Shown in pieces: positions 25,401-36,981 of a DNA stretch of 64,000 nt. The notes under the pieces are model-generated. The model was not told the origin of the DNA and did no database searches. It worked only from the letters and a program-made list of their open reading frames with translations. The stretch lies in contig JAGMVK010000009.1 in NCBI GenBank assembly GCA_020747065.1, positions 186,001-250,000 of the forward strand, given 5' to 3'. The position numbers and the translations under genes were made by a program. Every line of letters begins with the position of its first letter. Positions within the stretch are counted from its first letter, which is position 1. Source of the stretch: Cadophora sp. MPI-SDFR-AT-0126 (Eukaryota; Ascomycota; Leotiomycetes; Helotiales; Ploettnerulaceae).

Positions 25401-26403
25401 GTTAATAGCAGGGCATTGTCTACCACATTTTCATCGTACTCGCCTACATTGACAGAGGACTTTGGACGGTTTGATCTGCGGACGTAGTTGCTATGACTCA
25501 AAAGTCTGCTACTCCAACCTATTGCGAAGAGAAAGAGCGCTGAGTGTTTGTGAGTGCATTGAGTTTTGAAGGGGTTGAAAGAATCTGGATATGTGGTAGA
25601 TTAAATTTTTGCTGGTGTCCGGGCATCTAGTGATAATCAATGACTTTGTCCAGCAAAGTAATGGTCTTCGGATTTCACCTCAACCAAACAGGTCAGATAT
25701 ATGGATGAAACGATGATAGAACAATTGTTCCACCACGGTTTTGCCATGTTGATTAACGTCAGTAAATATAGTATCACATTTGTCAGATTCTTCACTTGAC
25801 TACCTCTACTAAGGGCAACGAGCCCAGTTATGCTTGAACTTTAGCCCTGACGAGAAGATCCGATTTTGTCAATTCCAAATATCACTAACAAACATGAACA
25901 TATTTCTAATCTGAAAATTAACCTGTTATTCCCGAAAAGACTGTTGTTGAGCTCTACTTATGTCCGAACTCTCCACCCTTTTAACCGAGCACCAACAATA
26001 CATCATACTACAGAGTCCAACCATCCTTAGCGTCCTCGTCCAGACCCTACAGTTGATTGGCCAATTCATCCAATGTCCAGATCGACATTGACCAATAGGT
26101 GTCCTCGAACAGACAAATGAAGGGTCCCAAAGGAATGTACAGGTGCCTACATTTCTCACATCTCGCTTAGTGGCGAAGAATCTGGACGAACGGCAGGAGT
26201 TTGTACCGTGTACCTGGTTAGCACGAAAACAATGATGAGGCTGCTTAGCAAGAATGAACTTGATGTTGGAAATATATCAAATGACGTTGGGTAGTCGGGA
26301 TTCAAGGCAAAGCCAGTAGAGTAACATTTAAATCATATAACTTTGCTAATCTGCCTCAATTCCTGCATTCCATTTCTCATACCACATTCATATCCTGTTC
26401 ATC
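22488..26403. other. 3.9-kb gene-poor stretch
   Basis: No convincing gene. A 140-codon minus-strand ORF with a real ATG (23284-23706) has no recognisable domain. A plus-strand open frame without ATG (about 25190-25487) is Ser/Thr/Val-rich and could be a relic exon of a surface protein. The rest is moderately AT-rich with promoter-like segments at both ends. Confidence 0.4.
25190..25487 (+). pseudogene. Possible Ser/Thr-rich surface-protein relic
   Basis: The frame ending at 25487 reads as a threonine/serine/valine-rich chain (STTSSSTQVVTVTGESAP ... FSSYSPTLTEDFGRFD) of the kind found in fungal wall or membrane-anchored proteins. It has no ATG and no clear splice partner. A short ATG-started frame lies just upstream at about 25094. 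Chance open frame is possible. Confidence 0.2.
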
Positions 26404-27798
26404 ATGGCACCGCAAAGATACTTCTCAGAAAGCAACGATGCTTCCCCGTTGGGCCAATCCCTCAAATACGAGTTCTCCGGCCGAGTCGCCAAAAACCGTT
26501 TCCTAAAAGCCGCCATGACAGAGCGGCTCTCTTCATGGGATCCGAAAGACCTCAAAGCCCGCGGTATTCCCTCCAAGAACCTCATCAACGTCTACAAGCG
26601 ATGGGGTGAGGGCGGCTACGGAAACATCCTGACGGGAAACGTTATGATCGAGTACGACCAGCTAGAAGCCATGGGCAATCCGATCATTCCACGCGAAGCA
26701 GAATTCTCTGGTTCTCGGTTTGAAGCGTTCAGGGAGTTGGCTAGGGTGGCGAAAGCGCATGGCTCGTTGATAGTTGCTCAAGTCAGCCATCCAGGACGAC
26801 AGGTCGAGAATAGGATTCAGAAGGATCCGATTTCAGCGTCTGATATTCAGCTTGAAGGTCAGCTCCTCTACACTCTACACCTAATTCGTGAAACTTTAAT
26901 TGATTAACGATATACAGGTAATGTCATGGGCATGGAATTCGCCAAGCCGCACCAGGCGTCTCAAGAAGAAATCGAGCGCGTCATCGAGGGCTTCGCGCAC
27001 GCAGCCGAGTTCCTCGAGAAGGCTGGCTATGATGGAATCGAGCTGCACGGCGCCCACGGATATCTCCTCGCGCAGTTCCTCTCTCAGTCCACAAACCATC
27101 GAACCGACAAGTATGGTGGCTCCTTGGAGAATCGCTTGCGACTGATTCTTGAGATTGCCGAGGCCATTCGCAAGCGAGTCTCGACTTCTTTTATTCTGAG
27201 CATCAAGATCAACTCGGTTGAGTTTCAAGAGAAGGGGTTCTCGCCTGAGGAGGCGAAGGGGCTGTGTCAGGCGTTGGAGAAGGCGAGGTTCGATTTCATT
27301 GAGCTGTCTGGGGGTACATATGAGAGTTTGGCGTTTGGGCATAAGAGAGAGAGTACGGTCAAGCGGGAATCGTTCTTCATTGAGTTCGCGGAGGAGATTG
27401 TGAAGCCGCTTACAAAAACGAAGACTTACGTGACTGGTGGACTGAAGACCGTCGGCGCGATGGTGAAAGCTCTCGATACTGTTGATGGCGTTGGGATTGC
27501 GCGACCAGCATGTCAGGAGCCGCATCTTCCCAGGGATATTTTGGAGGGCAAGGTTACGGGTGCCATTCAGTTGAAGCTTGATGATAATGACTTTGGACTG
27601 ACGAATGTGGCGGCTGGAACTCAGATCAGGCAGGTTGGGAAAGATCAGGAGCCGATTGATTTGAGTGACCAGGAGAATGTTGATGGGTTTATGAAGGATA
27701 TGGAGGCATGGGGAAAGACGATGGGGAGTGATAAGGAGATGAAGGAGTTTGGGTATATTGATCTCAGTGGATCTGCGAAGCCATATGTCTCAACCTGA
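26404..27798 (+). CDS. Old Yellow Enzyme family oxidoreductase
   Basis: This is an FMN-dependent NAD(P)H:flavin oxidoreductase that reduces activated C=C bonds. Exons 26404-26857 and 26918-27798 (intron GTCAGC...ATACAG) give 444 aa. Seen motifs: the flavin-binding N-terminal RVAKNRFLKAAMTERLS, QVSHPGRQ, the substrate/FMN signature ELHGAHGYLLAQFLS followed by NHRTDKYGGSLENR, and VTGGLKT and GIARPACQEP at the phosphate-binding end of the barrel. It resembles the NADH oxidase/YqjM-like fungal class more than yeast OYE1. The C-terminal ~80 residues extend beyond the barrel. Physiological substrate unknown. Confidence 0.93.
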
Positions 27799-29491
27799 AT
27801 ACCACGATAGAACTATAGAATAGAAATAATTAAACTATTGAGAGTAAAAGCCATACTTCGGTGGCCAGCGAAGGGCATATATTATTCAACTCGATTGTGA
27901 TGGGCGATTGGTCACGTTCACTTCCCTTCTGCTGTTATCTCCCATGAACATATCACCACATCACAATTTAGGCAAACCTCATCGTACGGATATTCCTAAG
28001 ATTTGGTACATCTGGTACTTCTAGGCTTCAAGTTCTACCATCTCCGTCCTAATAGCATACCATTTTATGAAGCTATTAGCAAGTGACGTCGTCGATCCCC
28101 AAATTAACCGAGGCGATGGATGTTCCCTCGGTCCCCACAATTTTGGTTTGTGTTAGGTAAGTAAGGTTAGCTTCGCCAAAATGACGCCATGAAGGGCGAG
28201 CGGCGTGGGAAACCTCTCTAGGGGAAACTTTCGCAGGTAAGCTTATCGGTAGACTTATCTGCACGTTCTTCATACTCTCATGCTGAGATTTCGAAGCTGT
28301 GGTAAGCAGCCTCTTACTGGTTATCAGATGGGATGGTGCCATGATAAATGTTCGAATCTGCTATGTGCTCAAGAGATAAAGGAGATTTCACGAGTTAAGT
28401 AGCGTATTGAATGGAACGGGAATTGTGATGGATTTTGGATTAATTACTTCAATTAATCTCCAAGGTGAAGTGTGAAGCTGATTGAAAGCAGCTTTTATGA
28501 TGGTAGGCGTGCAGGCTCATGGAAGGAATTGGCATGTGATATACGAGTTGACGATAAGCAATTGAGAAATCAAACATTAAATCATAAGTCGCAATTCGCA
28601 CGGTGTATCCCCATGCAAATTCGATCTTGTAAAAGCCAATACCGTGTCACTGTAATTGAGCTGCGAACCTGTGACTCTTCAGCAGGTGAGCGAAGAGGTA
28701 TTGATATTTTCGCGGTGAGAGTTTTGGTGAGTGATTGTCGCTTCTCACCCACCCGACTCCGCTTCTTCACATGCGACGACAGCGTGCCGACTGTTGAGAA
28801 ATCAAATTGTGACATGCTGCTTAGCTGCGCAGTTGACAGCTCTGTCAATGACGATCCTAGAGCTGTCAGATGGGTTCCCCAGTTATCTAGCTTTGAGGAG
28901 TAGTTAGATTAGCTACCTTTGCGCTGCAATTGAGACATTTTGAGACTTTTCGTTATCAGATTGCGATTGTGATATTTTTGAATCTTTTTTTAAATATTTA
29001 ATTTTGCGACTGACAAGAGTTAACTCCCCATTAGTCAAGTTGAGGAGAGAAAATAAAGCAGCCGAAGCCAAAGGAGTGTGATTAGAATTAAGCAATACTT
29101 GACAGGAAGGAAAATTGACGTTGAGTCTATTAGTTATGCCCTCCGGATCTGGGTATATAACAAAGTCGGATGTCGCTTAGGGAGTGACAAGCTCTGCCAG
29201 ATCTGATCCGTTCGACCATCATCATCCTCTGCCCTATCTACATGTCCTTCCCATTTTCCTTCCCTCCCAATTCTCAACCTCCATCTCGGCCCATCTCATT
29301 CCTTCCCACTCCCTCATCTCTCCACCATTACTGACCAAAAAAGAAAACTCCGAGGTTGATAAAATCGTTCGTAATGTTCGTGCCGATTTTCAATGCCGTC
29401 TACGCCAAAACGTGGTCTCCAAACCGTCCCCAAAAGAGAAAGTTGAAAAAATAAACGCCCATCTACTTCCTCCGACTCGTAGACCTGTACT
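27799..29491. other. Intergenic, no gene recognised
   Basis: AT-rich segments alternate with average DNA. A TATA-like sequence at 29154-29160 has no obvious gene downstream on the plus strand. ORFs at 28076-28342 (-) and 28472-28903 (+) show no domain. Confidence 0.35.
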
Positions 29492-30095
29492 TTACAGAAC
29501 GAAAGCTGCAAGTACGACAGCACCGGCGGCGAATACTCCTCCATTGACCCTCGACGCCGCACCGGTTGCCTGGACGGGACCGCTGGTAGTTGCGGATGGA
29601 GCTGACGATACGGTTGCCGCTGGTGCGCTGGTTGCCGGTACGCTTGCGGAGTAGCTTACGGGTACGGTGGTAACCGACGTCAACGACTTGCTGGAAGTTG
29701 GGTAATAGGAGGCCATCGATCCGCCGTTCGTCGCGGAAGTCTGAACCGAAGAAGCAGCCTTACATATTTCGCCGGTCAGAGAGTTGGTTTCTGGGACATG
29801 TCAGTCAAGCTCCGGGTACCTGGCCCGACGACGGGAGGAAAAGTAAACACAACATACTCAGGGCATCGTCTTGAGAGCAAGCAGAGAGAACACATGGGGT
29901 CGCAGTCTTGGTGATATCCGCCTTCTTTGCACCGCATTGACACGCGTAGTCTGAGATTCCACATCCGTTTGTTGTTGACGCGCTCGCCAGACAACTGATC
30001 GCACACGAAGGGAGCTGCGCAACCAAGCTGGATGCACTTTGCGAAGCGACCAGGGTTGCCGAAATGGCGAAGACGAAAGCGTACGAGAATTGCAT
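29492..30095 (-). CDS. CFEM-domain GPI-anchored protein
   Basis: Minus-strand exons run from the ATG at 30095 to the donor GTATGT after ...DDALS and, after a CCCAG acceptor, to a stop at 29492. The signal peptide is MQFSYAFVFAISATLVASQ. The CFEM domain follows, with eight cysteines in order: C-AIS-C, NG-C, DYA-C-Q-C, TP-C, SA-C and EI-C. The Asp of SDYACQC is the residue that ligates haem in characterised family members. A Ser/Thr/Ala-rich stalk and hydrophobic tail (GGVFAAGAVVLAAFVL) suggest GPI anchoring. Such proteins take part in haem/iron capture, adhesion or host interaction. Which role applies here cannot be told. Confidence 0.92.
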
Positions 30096-30458
30096 GTTGA
30101 CGATGCTTTTCTCAAGGACGAAAACGAGTGACCTGGTTCTTGTCGTCGACGCTGAAGCTGATACTCGAGCTTGTTCGTGAGTATGCAGGAGGAAAAGCTG
30201 AAAGGCTGATCAAGATCGAAGATGGGAGGAGGGAATTGGACCTCTTTGATGGGAGGAGATAGCACTTGGCTCGATCAGGTTGGTCGTGTGCTTGTGGCTT
30301 GTCTAATTTTTCTACTGGCTTATTACCTTATACAACGGGCAAGGTGCTTGACCAAATCACCGGTCGCCTCCCGCTCGACCAACTGCCAACTTGTATGGAT
30401 GTGGTTCCGAGTCTGGCCAGGGTCTAAGAGCATCAATTACCACCAAAGGACAATTCCG
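30096..30458. other. CFEM gene promoter region
   Basis: Upstream of the minus-strand CFEM gene. I see no other feature. Confidence 0.35.
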
Positions 30459-30797
30459 TCAACCTCTGTCATCATCGCAAGCAGGGTGTCTTCTTGGGTG
30501 GGGAGAACTGGGCCATAGGATATCAACAAACTGAAAGAGGACATTGAGGAAGGCGGGAAATACCAGAGGCAGCGATGCAATCCCGGGGGTTGTTGTGAGT
30601 ACCATCAACTGTGATTCGCTTATTGCGGCCACGATGCCTGCTCGTTCCTGCATGGCAACAAGAACATCACAAATATTTTGCAAGCTTGACCTAGGCGTCA
30701 TTGGGCGGGCGCCACTCACGGTCAACAGCGACCCACCATGTTCTCGACCGAGGGGGAGGGGTGCTGAAGATGACCGAGGTCGATTGCGCCGAGACAT
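30459..30797 (-). CDS. Hypothetical small hydrophobic protein
   Basis: The frame from an ATG at 30797 begins MSRRNRPRSSSAPLPLGRE and ends in a hydrophobic segment (GIASLPLVFPAFLNVLFQFVDIL). A GTGAGT donor after GGSLLT and a CATGCAG acceptor before ERAGIVAAISESQLM make an in-phase 72-nt intron, which is mild support for a real gene. No family recognised. Confidence 0.3.
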   Translation of the reverse strand: MSRRNRPRSSSAPLPLGREHGGSLLTVSGARPMTPRSSLQNICDVLVAMQERAGIVAAISESQLMVLTTTPGIASLPLVFPAFLNVLFQFVDILWPSSPHPRRHPACDDDRG

Positions 30798-30843
30798 GTG
30801 TACTAGCAGATTAGGTAGTGTTATTCGAGGAGGAAGCTCCTAA

Positions 30844-31274
30844 TGTGGTAAGAGTTTTGTAATAGACCGAGGCGATAATATTTCTAGGTCGGATTTTGGT
30901 TTCTGCTTGGGTGCAAGATCAGCCAAACGCATCAAGCCGGTACCTGCGTGCTTAGCCGACATTCAACGCTCGCCTTCCTATTCGCCAGCCTAAAATTAAG
31001 CGACATTCGGCCCTCTCTTTGACATGTTCTAAGCCCACCCACCCTTCATCCTTGTTGTCATCCGATGATCGTGAGGAGGAGGGATGAAGACGACGTGCGG
31101 AGAAGAAGATGCGGAGAAGGATATCACAAGTGAACCGAGGGCAAACTCCAGATTCGACGTCATTGAGGCAAAGGATTTATCAAATGGAGGAAAGAAAGTG
31201 GCAGATTCCGAGAAGCACGACGACATATTGGAAATCAGGACGGACGAGATGAATTCAGTGAGAGGTGCCAAGAC
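30844..31274. other. Intergenic, no gene recognised
   Basis: Overlapping short ORFs occur on both strands and none is recognisable. Confidence 0.3.
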
Positions 31275-31912
31275 TCAAGTCTGCCCTCTAGAGCAGTTAG
31301 CAATCTCCCAGCAGAGGCTCAGGTCGCCACAGGTGCAAGCCGTCCCAACATCTTCTAAAATTGCCCTCCTGTGCCTCTCATGCCGTGCAGTAAGATTATC
31401 GTCAGGCTGATTCTGACTGTCACCAAGATGAAAGGAGAGATATGATCTCCGAGGGAGCTCGATTGTGGAAATGAACAAGCCATAGCCGCTGTGGATTTCT
31501 GAGAGCAGGGCCTCACTTCTTAAGGAGTCGACAGCCCTCTGGCTGGATGGGGATTTATTTAATTGCAGATTCTCGAGAATATTCGTCATTCTTCTAGACC
31601 CTTTCTCGTCCTTCTTTGAGTCATTTAAACGGAAGCAATCCATATTATTTCGGTCAAGAATCCTTCTCACGAGTTCAGCGTCAACCTGATTCACATGTAG
31701 GCCGTCTTCATCAGTTGGGAATCTCTTATCAGTGGTCAGGTATCTCTGGTATCTTTCTTCAGCGGGATACCTGTCTTACTGTCTCTCGGCTGCATCTCTA
31801 GCTTGTCCTGGACAGCAAAAACCGCAGGAATCTTCATCGGAGAATTCCAGAGGGTGGTGAACTGTTCAAGAATGGACACCGCACTACCTCGGCCTGTCTT
31901 GCCAACACATGA
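31275..31912 (-). pseudogene. Degenerate gene fragment, unknown family
   Basis: The minus strand shows two coding-like blocks in different frames. One, from an AG acceptor-like TTTAG at ~31912, reads SCVGKTGRGSAVSILEQF and then SPMKIPAVFAVQDKLEM before a stop. The second reads YPAEERYQRYLTTDKRFPTDEDGLHVNQ and runs to a stop at 31275 as a hydrophilic, charged chain with a late CTCGDLSLCWEIANC segment. A 59-nt GTTTTT...GACAG intron could link them, giving ...KIPA-GYPAEE. No start exon is found upstream. I do not recognise the protein. Confidence 0.3.
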
Positions 31913-33454
31913 GACCTAAAGATTCAGCGCTCGTTGTTCACACCTCTTTCTTCTATCCCTCATTGACGATGCAGCGACCCTTCTGCGTCTTCAATCTTAT
32001 CAATTGTGAGAAGTTCTCAAGATTTTCTCATCAAACAGGTTCTTATCGCGACATGAAGCCATATCTCAATCCGAGCCGTGTTGTTGTTTAGGGGGAAATA
32101 GACTTTCGCCCATCCCTCTTGGCAGTTGAGCGCCCAACGGAGATTCCTTCTTATCCTCGTCCCTATCCCCTGACAAAAACATCCCAAGTCTAACTTTAGA
32201 AGTATTGTCCGTCGTCCAATCTAAGCCGTGGTGGGGATAGGTCAGATAGCGGGGGTGGACCGGTGTTGCAGATCGCTAACGTCTTTCGGGAAACCTCCCG
32301 TGCGCACATGTTGTCGATCGAAAGCTTCCTCTGATTCCGTGCGCCTGTTGGTGAAGAAAACAGGCAGGTTACTGATGCTGCTGCATAAACCTGCAGCATT
32401 TTCGACCATCGAAATAATTACGCATGGAAATACAGAAATGGGCAACCTCCGAGAGTATTGAGGGGGGCCTGTATTACCTCGCATGGCTACTGCAGCTACT
32501 GAACGGGAAGTTCCCCTAATAAAGTTAGATAGGGGGATTCAATACCATTCATCATGTCTTTCGTCGTTATCGAGAACATGTTATCAAGATCATAAGCGGT
32601 CCAACATCTCCCGACCCTCATAGGAGGATATCGGATGAGCCATAAGTCGTGGCTGAAGCATCGTGCCTCTTACATCACAATCCTACAGGACCAAACAGAA
32701 AATTGAGTTTGATTTCAGGAACAGCACGCGATGCGGCAGAGAATCAAGGCTCAGCAAACCTCCATGCCGTGCTCTGCTTGGACGAAAAACCGGGATCGGA
32801 ACCAAGGTGTGTGCTCATTTGGAAGCCCTGGTCGGCAGTGGCGCATGCAATCGTCCAATGATGGCCTCGCTTCTTTTATTTCTTGTTACCCCCTTTTCGC
32901 TTAGAGGCAGGCGAGAAAACACGGCTCGAGTCGCTAGGCTAAGCCTTTGCCCCTTGCGGGTGCAGATGTTCCCCGCTATCCACATGCTGGAACCAGGCAG
33001 CGCAACCTCGGAGCTGCACTACTGGACCTCGACTCTTCCCACCTGTGCCAATCAAGCATAGCATGTGAAAGATGGAGAGCTGAGATGGGACGAGTACTCG
33101 CCGGCGTTGAAAGTTCGTCTGGTCGAGGGCAGGGCTGATAACAAATTAATGGTTAGGGAGGAATCGTAGTGCACGAATCCAATACCCATTATTGATGGCC
33201 CACAGGCCTGGGTCTGATCATCCAGACTCTGATCAGCTCAAACTATTGATCAATCTGATCTAAACTAAATTGATCGTAGATAACCAAAACTCGCCAGCTA
33301 GTAGGGTAGTTAATCACTTCCGGCCCACCAAAGAAATGTCCTACGGAGGGTACATGTAGCCTTGGCGGACCCCTCGTCAACAATTTTCTGGGGTTCTTGT
33401 ATTCAATCTTGATTTCATTTGAGATTCGTCTCGACGTCGACGTCGTCGCCTTCA
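31913..33454. other. Intergenic, no gene recognised
   Basis: No convincing coding signal. Near 33205-33275 the sequence TGATCA/TGATC recurs several times, giving short imperfect inverted repeats. The last 50 nt form the likely leader of the acyltransferase gene. Confidence 0.35.
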
Positions 33455-34981
33455 ATGTCGAACTACAACCCAGACTCGCCGACCAACTGGCACAAGGTCA
33501 ACATGGCGCACGAAAGCGACAATGTCCTGGAAAAGGGGGTACTGGCAGAGCACGAAAGTAGAGTCCAAGCCCCCTCTACACACTCGAGCTCTGCACAAAT
33601 TCGTGGACTTGGTCCGGCCCATGATTCTGACGAAAGCTCCCGCAAATAAGAAGCCACTGTCACGAACTGGATATCTGGATGGGTTGAGAGGATTTGCTGC
33701 GTTCTTGGTGTACTGGCAGCATCACAATTCGTGGGTGCGGGAAACCAGCGGCGACGACGAGATCTTCGAGAATGCCTTCGGATACACAGGCAAACACTAC
33801 CTAGCCACCTTCCCCTTCCTCCGAGTCTTCTGGACAGGAGGCCATTTCGCCGTCCCAGTCTTCTTCGTCATCTCCGGCTATGTCTTGTCAGCGAAGCCCC
33901 TGACACTGATGCAGTCAGGAGAGACGATAAAACTGTTTGAGAACCTGTCGTCGGCGCTCTTCAGACGCTGGATGCGTCTCTGGATCCCCGTAGCGATAAC
34001 GACGTATATTTATATGACGATGGCGCACTACCCGGGATTCTACACGGATGATTACTTCCACAAGGCGACGTACCGCGAGGAGATCTGGGAGTGGTATTCC
34101 AACATCAAGAATTTCAGCTTCATGTTCGATACGAGTGGGAATCCGTTCTTCCCGTACAACGGCCACATCTGGACGATTCCACAGGAGTTCAAGGGCTCAA
34201 TTGCCGTCTACGCGTCGCTCTGGTCTCGTTCTCGCGATTCCCCAGAAACTCACGCCTGTTTGCGGAATGTGTTCTCATCTGGTATTTCATCTGGGTCACG
34301 GACGGTTGTTTCTTCGCCATGTTCATAGCAGGCATGTTACTCTGCGATCTGGATCTCCTGGCCATCAACAACGACCTCCCCCGCTTCATCAAGCGTCTCG
34401 AGCCCTACAAGAATATCATTTTCTACCACCTCCTCATCATCGGTCTGTACCTCAGCGGCGTCCCAGCCCGCAACATGGACATGAATAATGTGTGGAAAGC
34501 ACGAGGCTGGTACTACCTCGCGTATCTCAAGCCGCAGGCCACTTTCGACTATAAATGGTTCTACCTCTTCTGGGCAGCTACTTTCACTACAGCGTCAATC
34601 CCGCGGATCGGCTGGCTGAGGAGGTTTTTCGAAGGCAGGTTCTGTCAGTATCTCGGCAAGATCTCATTCGGTCTGTACCTGGTACACGGACCCGTGATTT
34701 TCATCCTCGCCGACAGACTCTACAGCGCAGTGGGATTCGTGCGGATCAGGCACTTGAAGAACATGCCACAGTGGCCGAACGCGTTCCCATTGAGTATGGC
34801 GGGACCGCTTGGGTTGGAGTTCGCGTTCCTGGCGCCGCATATTATTCTGCTGCCGGTTACGTTCTGGTTGGCGGAGATTGTGACGAGGTTTATTGATGAT
34901 CCGGCCGTCAAGTTTGCGCAGAATTTGTACAGGAGATTGGCGAGTGGACCACCTTCATCTGGACCGTCGCTGAAAATGTAA
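33455..34981 (+). pseudogene. Acyltransferase-3 family membrane protein, frame broken
   Basis: This is a multi-pass O-acyltransferase-like protein (Acyl_transf_3). RTGYLDGLRGFAAFLVYWQHH is the family's first-helix signature, including the conserved His pair. Further on are FAVPVFFVISGYVLS, NGHIWTIPQEFKGSIAVY and LGKISFGLYLVHGPV, all typical. The frame changes at about 34215-34235 (one base seems to be missing): the upstream frame stops at 34328 and the downstream frame continues as SRFPRNSRLFAECVLIWYF to 34981. The natural start MSNYNPDSPTNWH at 33455 is in yet another frame, which merges with the main one by an extra base somewhere in 33530-33620, where AAAAGGGGG lies. The two shifts cancel, so 33455-34981 is exactly 509 codons. 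The alternative is a start at 33522. Active gene with assembly errors, or recent pseudogene. Confidence 0.75.
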
Positions 34982-36981
34982 ATTTAAATTTGAATTTTGA
35001 TAGGGGCATGGCATGGGTATGGGTATGGGAAGGAGTCCTTGATTTTGGGTAGAGGGGTTGGGTTATAGATCGGTCTATCGGACGTACAACTAGAAATCTA
35101 CAAATGTTTCATATCACGTATCTCTCGACATTCCTACGTACACGCCTCAGGTCTTTCCTCTGCTCCTGAAATTTACCTCGCAAAGCTGCAGCGACTCGAT
35201 TCTAGCCCTCGAACTCGACGGCCGTCTAGATGCGGTCCCCCTGTCAACCTCCGCGACTACCAAATTCACTACGTTCTAGTGCCAGACAAAATGAGAGCTG
35301 AAGCTTCATGAGGCTGAGCTGAGAGACGGCTGTTATCTTGCACCATACTGGAAATGGACAGCTGAAGGTCGCTCAATGCCAAAAAGAAAGTCTCCAGCCT
35401 TGAACTTTCTTTCCCCGATGCCACCCTGGTGCTTTCATGAGCTGAGATAATCTAATCTCCAGCCACAGTCCAGCGTATCGCGGGTTCCTTCCCCCAGATA
35501 CCGTAGATGGCAGAGGGCTGTGTAGAAGTCGCTTAGGGTATTCCTATCCCGTTGTTGTGTAGATTCTCTCAGATAAGGACTTGAGTAGTGGTCTCGCCAT
35601 CGTCACTTCGAAGAAAAAGTGCAACAGCAGGTATCTTCATAGGCAATAAGATATCGGCTGCTACACAAGACCCTGAGTGATCTAGACTAACTATTCTTAA
35701 AACCTGGATATTCCAATATGCCAAGAGGGTATGGAAAACAACAGGCCACCGCCGCAACGGAATCGTTTCGTCTGGACTTGATGAGTCAAGCCATCTTAAT
35801 ACAGGATGACCAAGACTCAGGTAGGAGTGACATGGTTTATCTACTTGGGATATCTAATCGACTACTATATCTCTCCTATACATGCGATATGGTGGTCGAT
35901 TATCTCATCACTGGTGTATTCAATGCAGTGCACAAAACGCAAGCGAGCCCCTATCCACCTAAACCAAAACAAAATGCTCCCGAAACAAGCACTCAATCTA
36001 GCCTCAAATTTTGAAATTCAGCTTTGACGTTTAACAGGCAAACATTATCTTCATCTTCTGCATACACGTTCTGAGTTTCCGCTTTCACTTTTCTTTACTT
36101 TACTAAATCCACTTTCTACAAAGAGTCCATCATCCTCGGACGGTCAGTGATCCGAACACCCAGTAAAGAAAGAAACCGGGAATTCAGAGATCCTGAGACT
36201 GAAAAGCAGCGCATCTAATGCGAACAAGAAGCTTGCATCTGCCCCCTCTCCCACTTTCTCTTCTCATCAAAAAGGTATTCAATATCCCATCACCACCATC
36301 AGCTTCAGATCATTAATCCAACTCACTTCACCCTGTAAGTCGTCCTACTCCCAGCCGACCCCATTCATACACATGTCTATGTCCTAATAGCATACCACCT
36401 ACAATTGCAATTTTCGTTTGCCACGAAGCAACGCAATGCAATGCAGTGCTCATATACACATACACTTCAACCAGCCAAGTCAAACTCTACTATCCTCTCG
36501 GTTACATTCTCTACCTCGATTCTCCTCTGACCTCCTTGCGCAAAAGTAATCATACAGCTGTGGAGAAGCAAGCAACTTGATTGAGGGTGGGAATGAAGAA
36601 TATAGCAGCAGGGTGCTAATAAAGGTCAGTTAGTTCCGGGTGTAAAGTTGGTAGCTTGGCTTGGGTGAATGATGAGGCGAATGTCCACAGTGAAGAAGCG
36701 ACAATGTCCTGGAACAGATTATGGTCGTCAGCCCCCAGTAGAACTTTCAATATTGTAGGCAACAGACAATCCATCGGCATCCGCCAAGGAAACAGAAGCA
36801 AAGAAACAGAAGCAATAGATGGAGATTCCAGAGGACTTCCTCCAAAATCCAAACGCTTCTCACGAGTCCAGGCTCGCACAAGTCACTCAGAATTCAGCCG
36901 TAGTGAGACGATCAAAATCCGGCGCAAAAACAATCATCAGCTTCATTTTCGTCGTTCCCAGCTTCCAACACCACTCAAAAC
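34982..36981. other. 2-kb intergenic region
   Basis: No gene is recognised. A minus-strand ORF at 35569-35757 includes PMKIPAVALFL, echoing the fragment at 31.8 kb. The stretch 36230-36350 is pyrimidine-rich and ends in CTGTAAGTCG, resembling a leader exon and donor. Confidence 0.35.

Noticed and set aside
26896..27525. 209-codon minus ORF
   Set aside because: Antisense of the Old Yellow Enzyme second exon.
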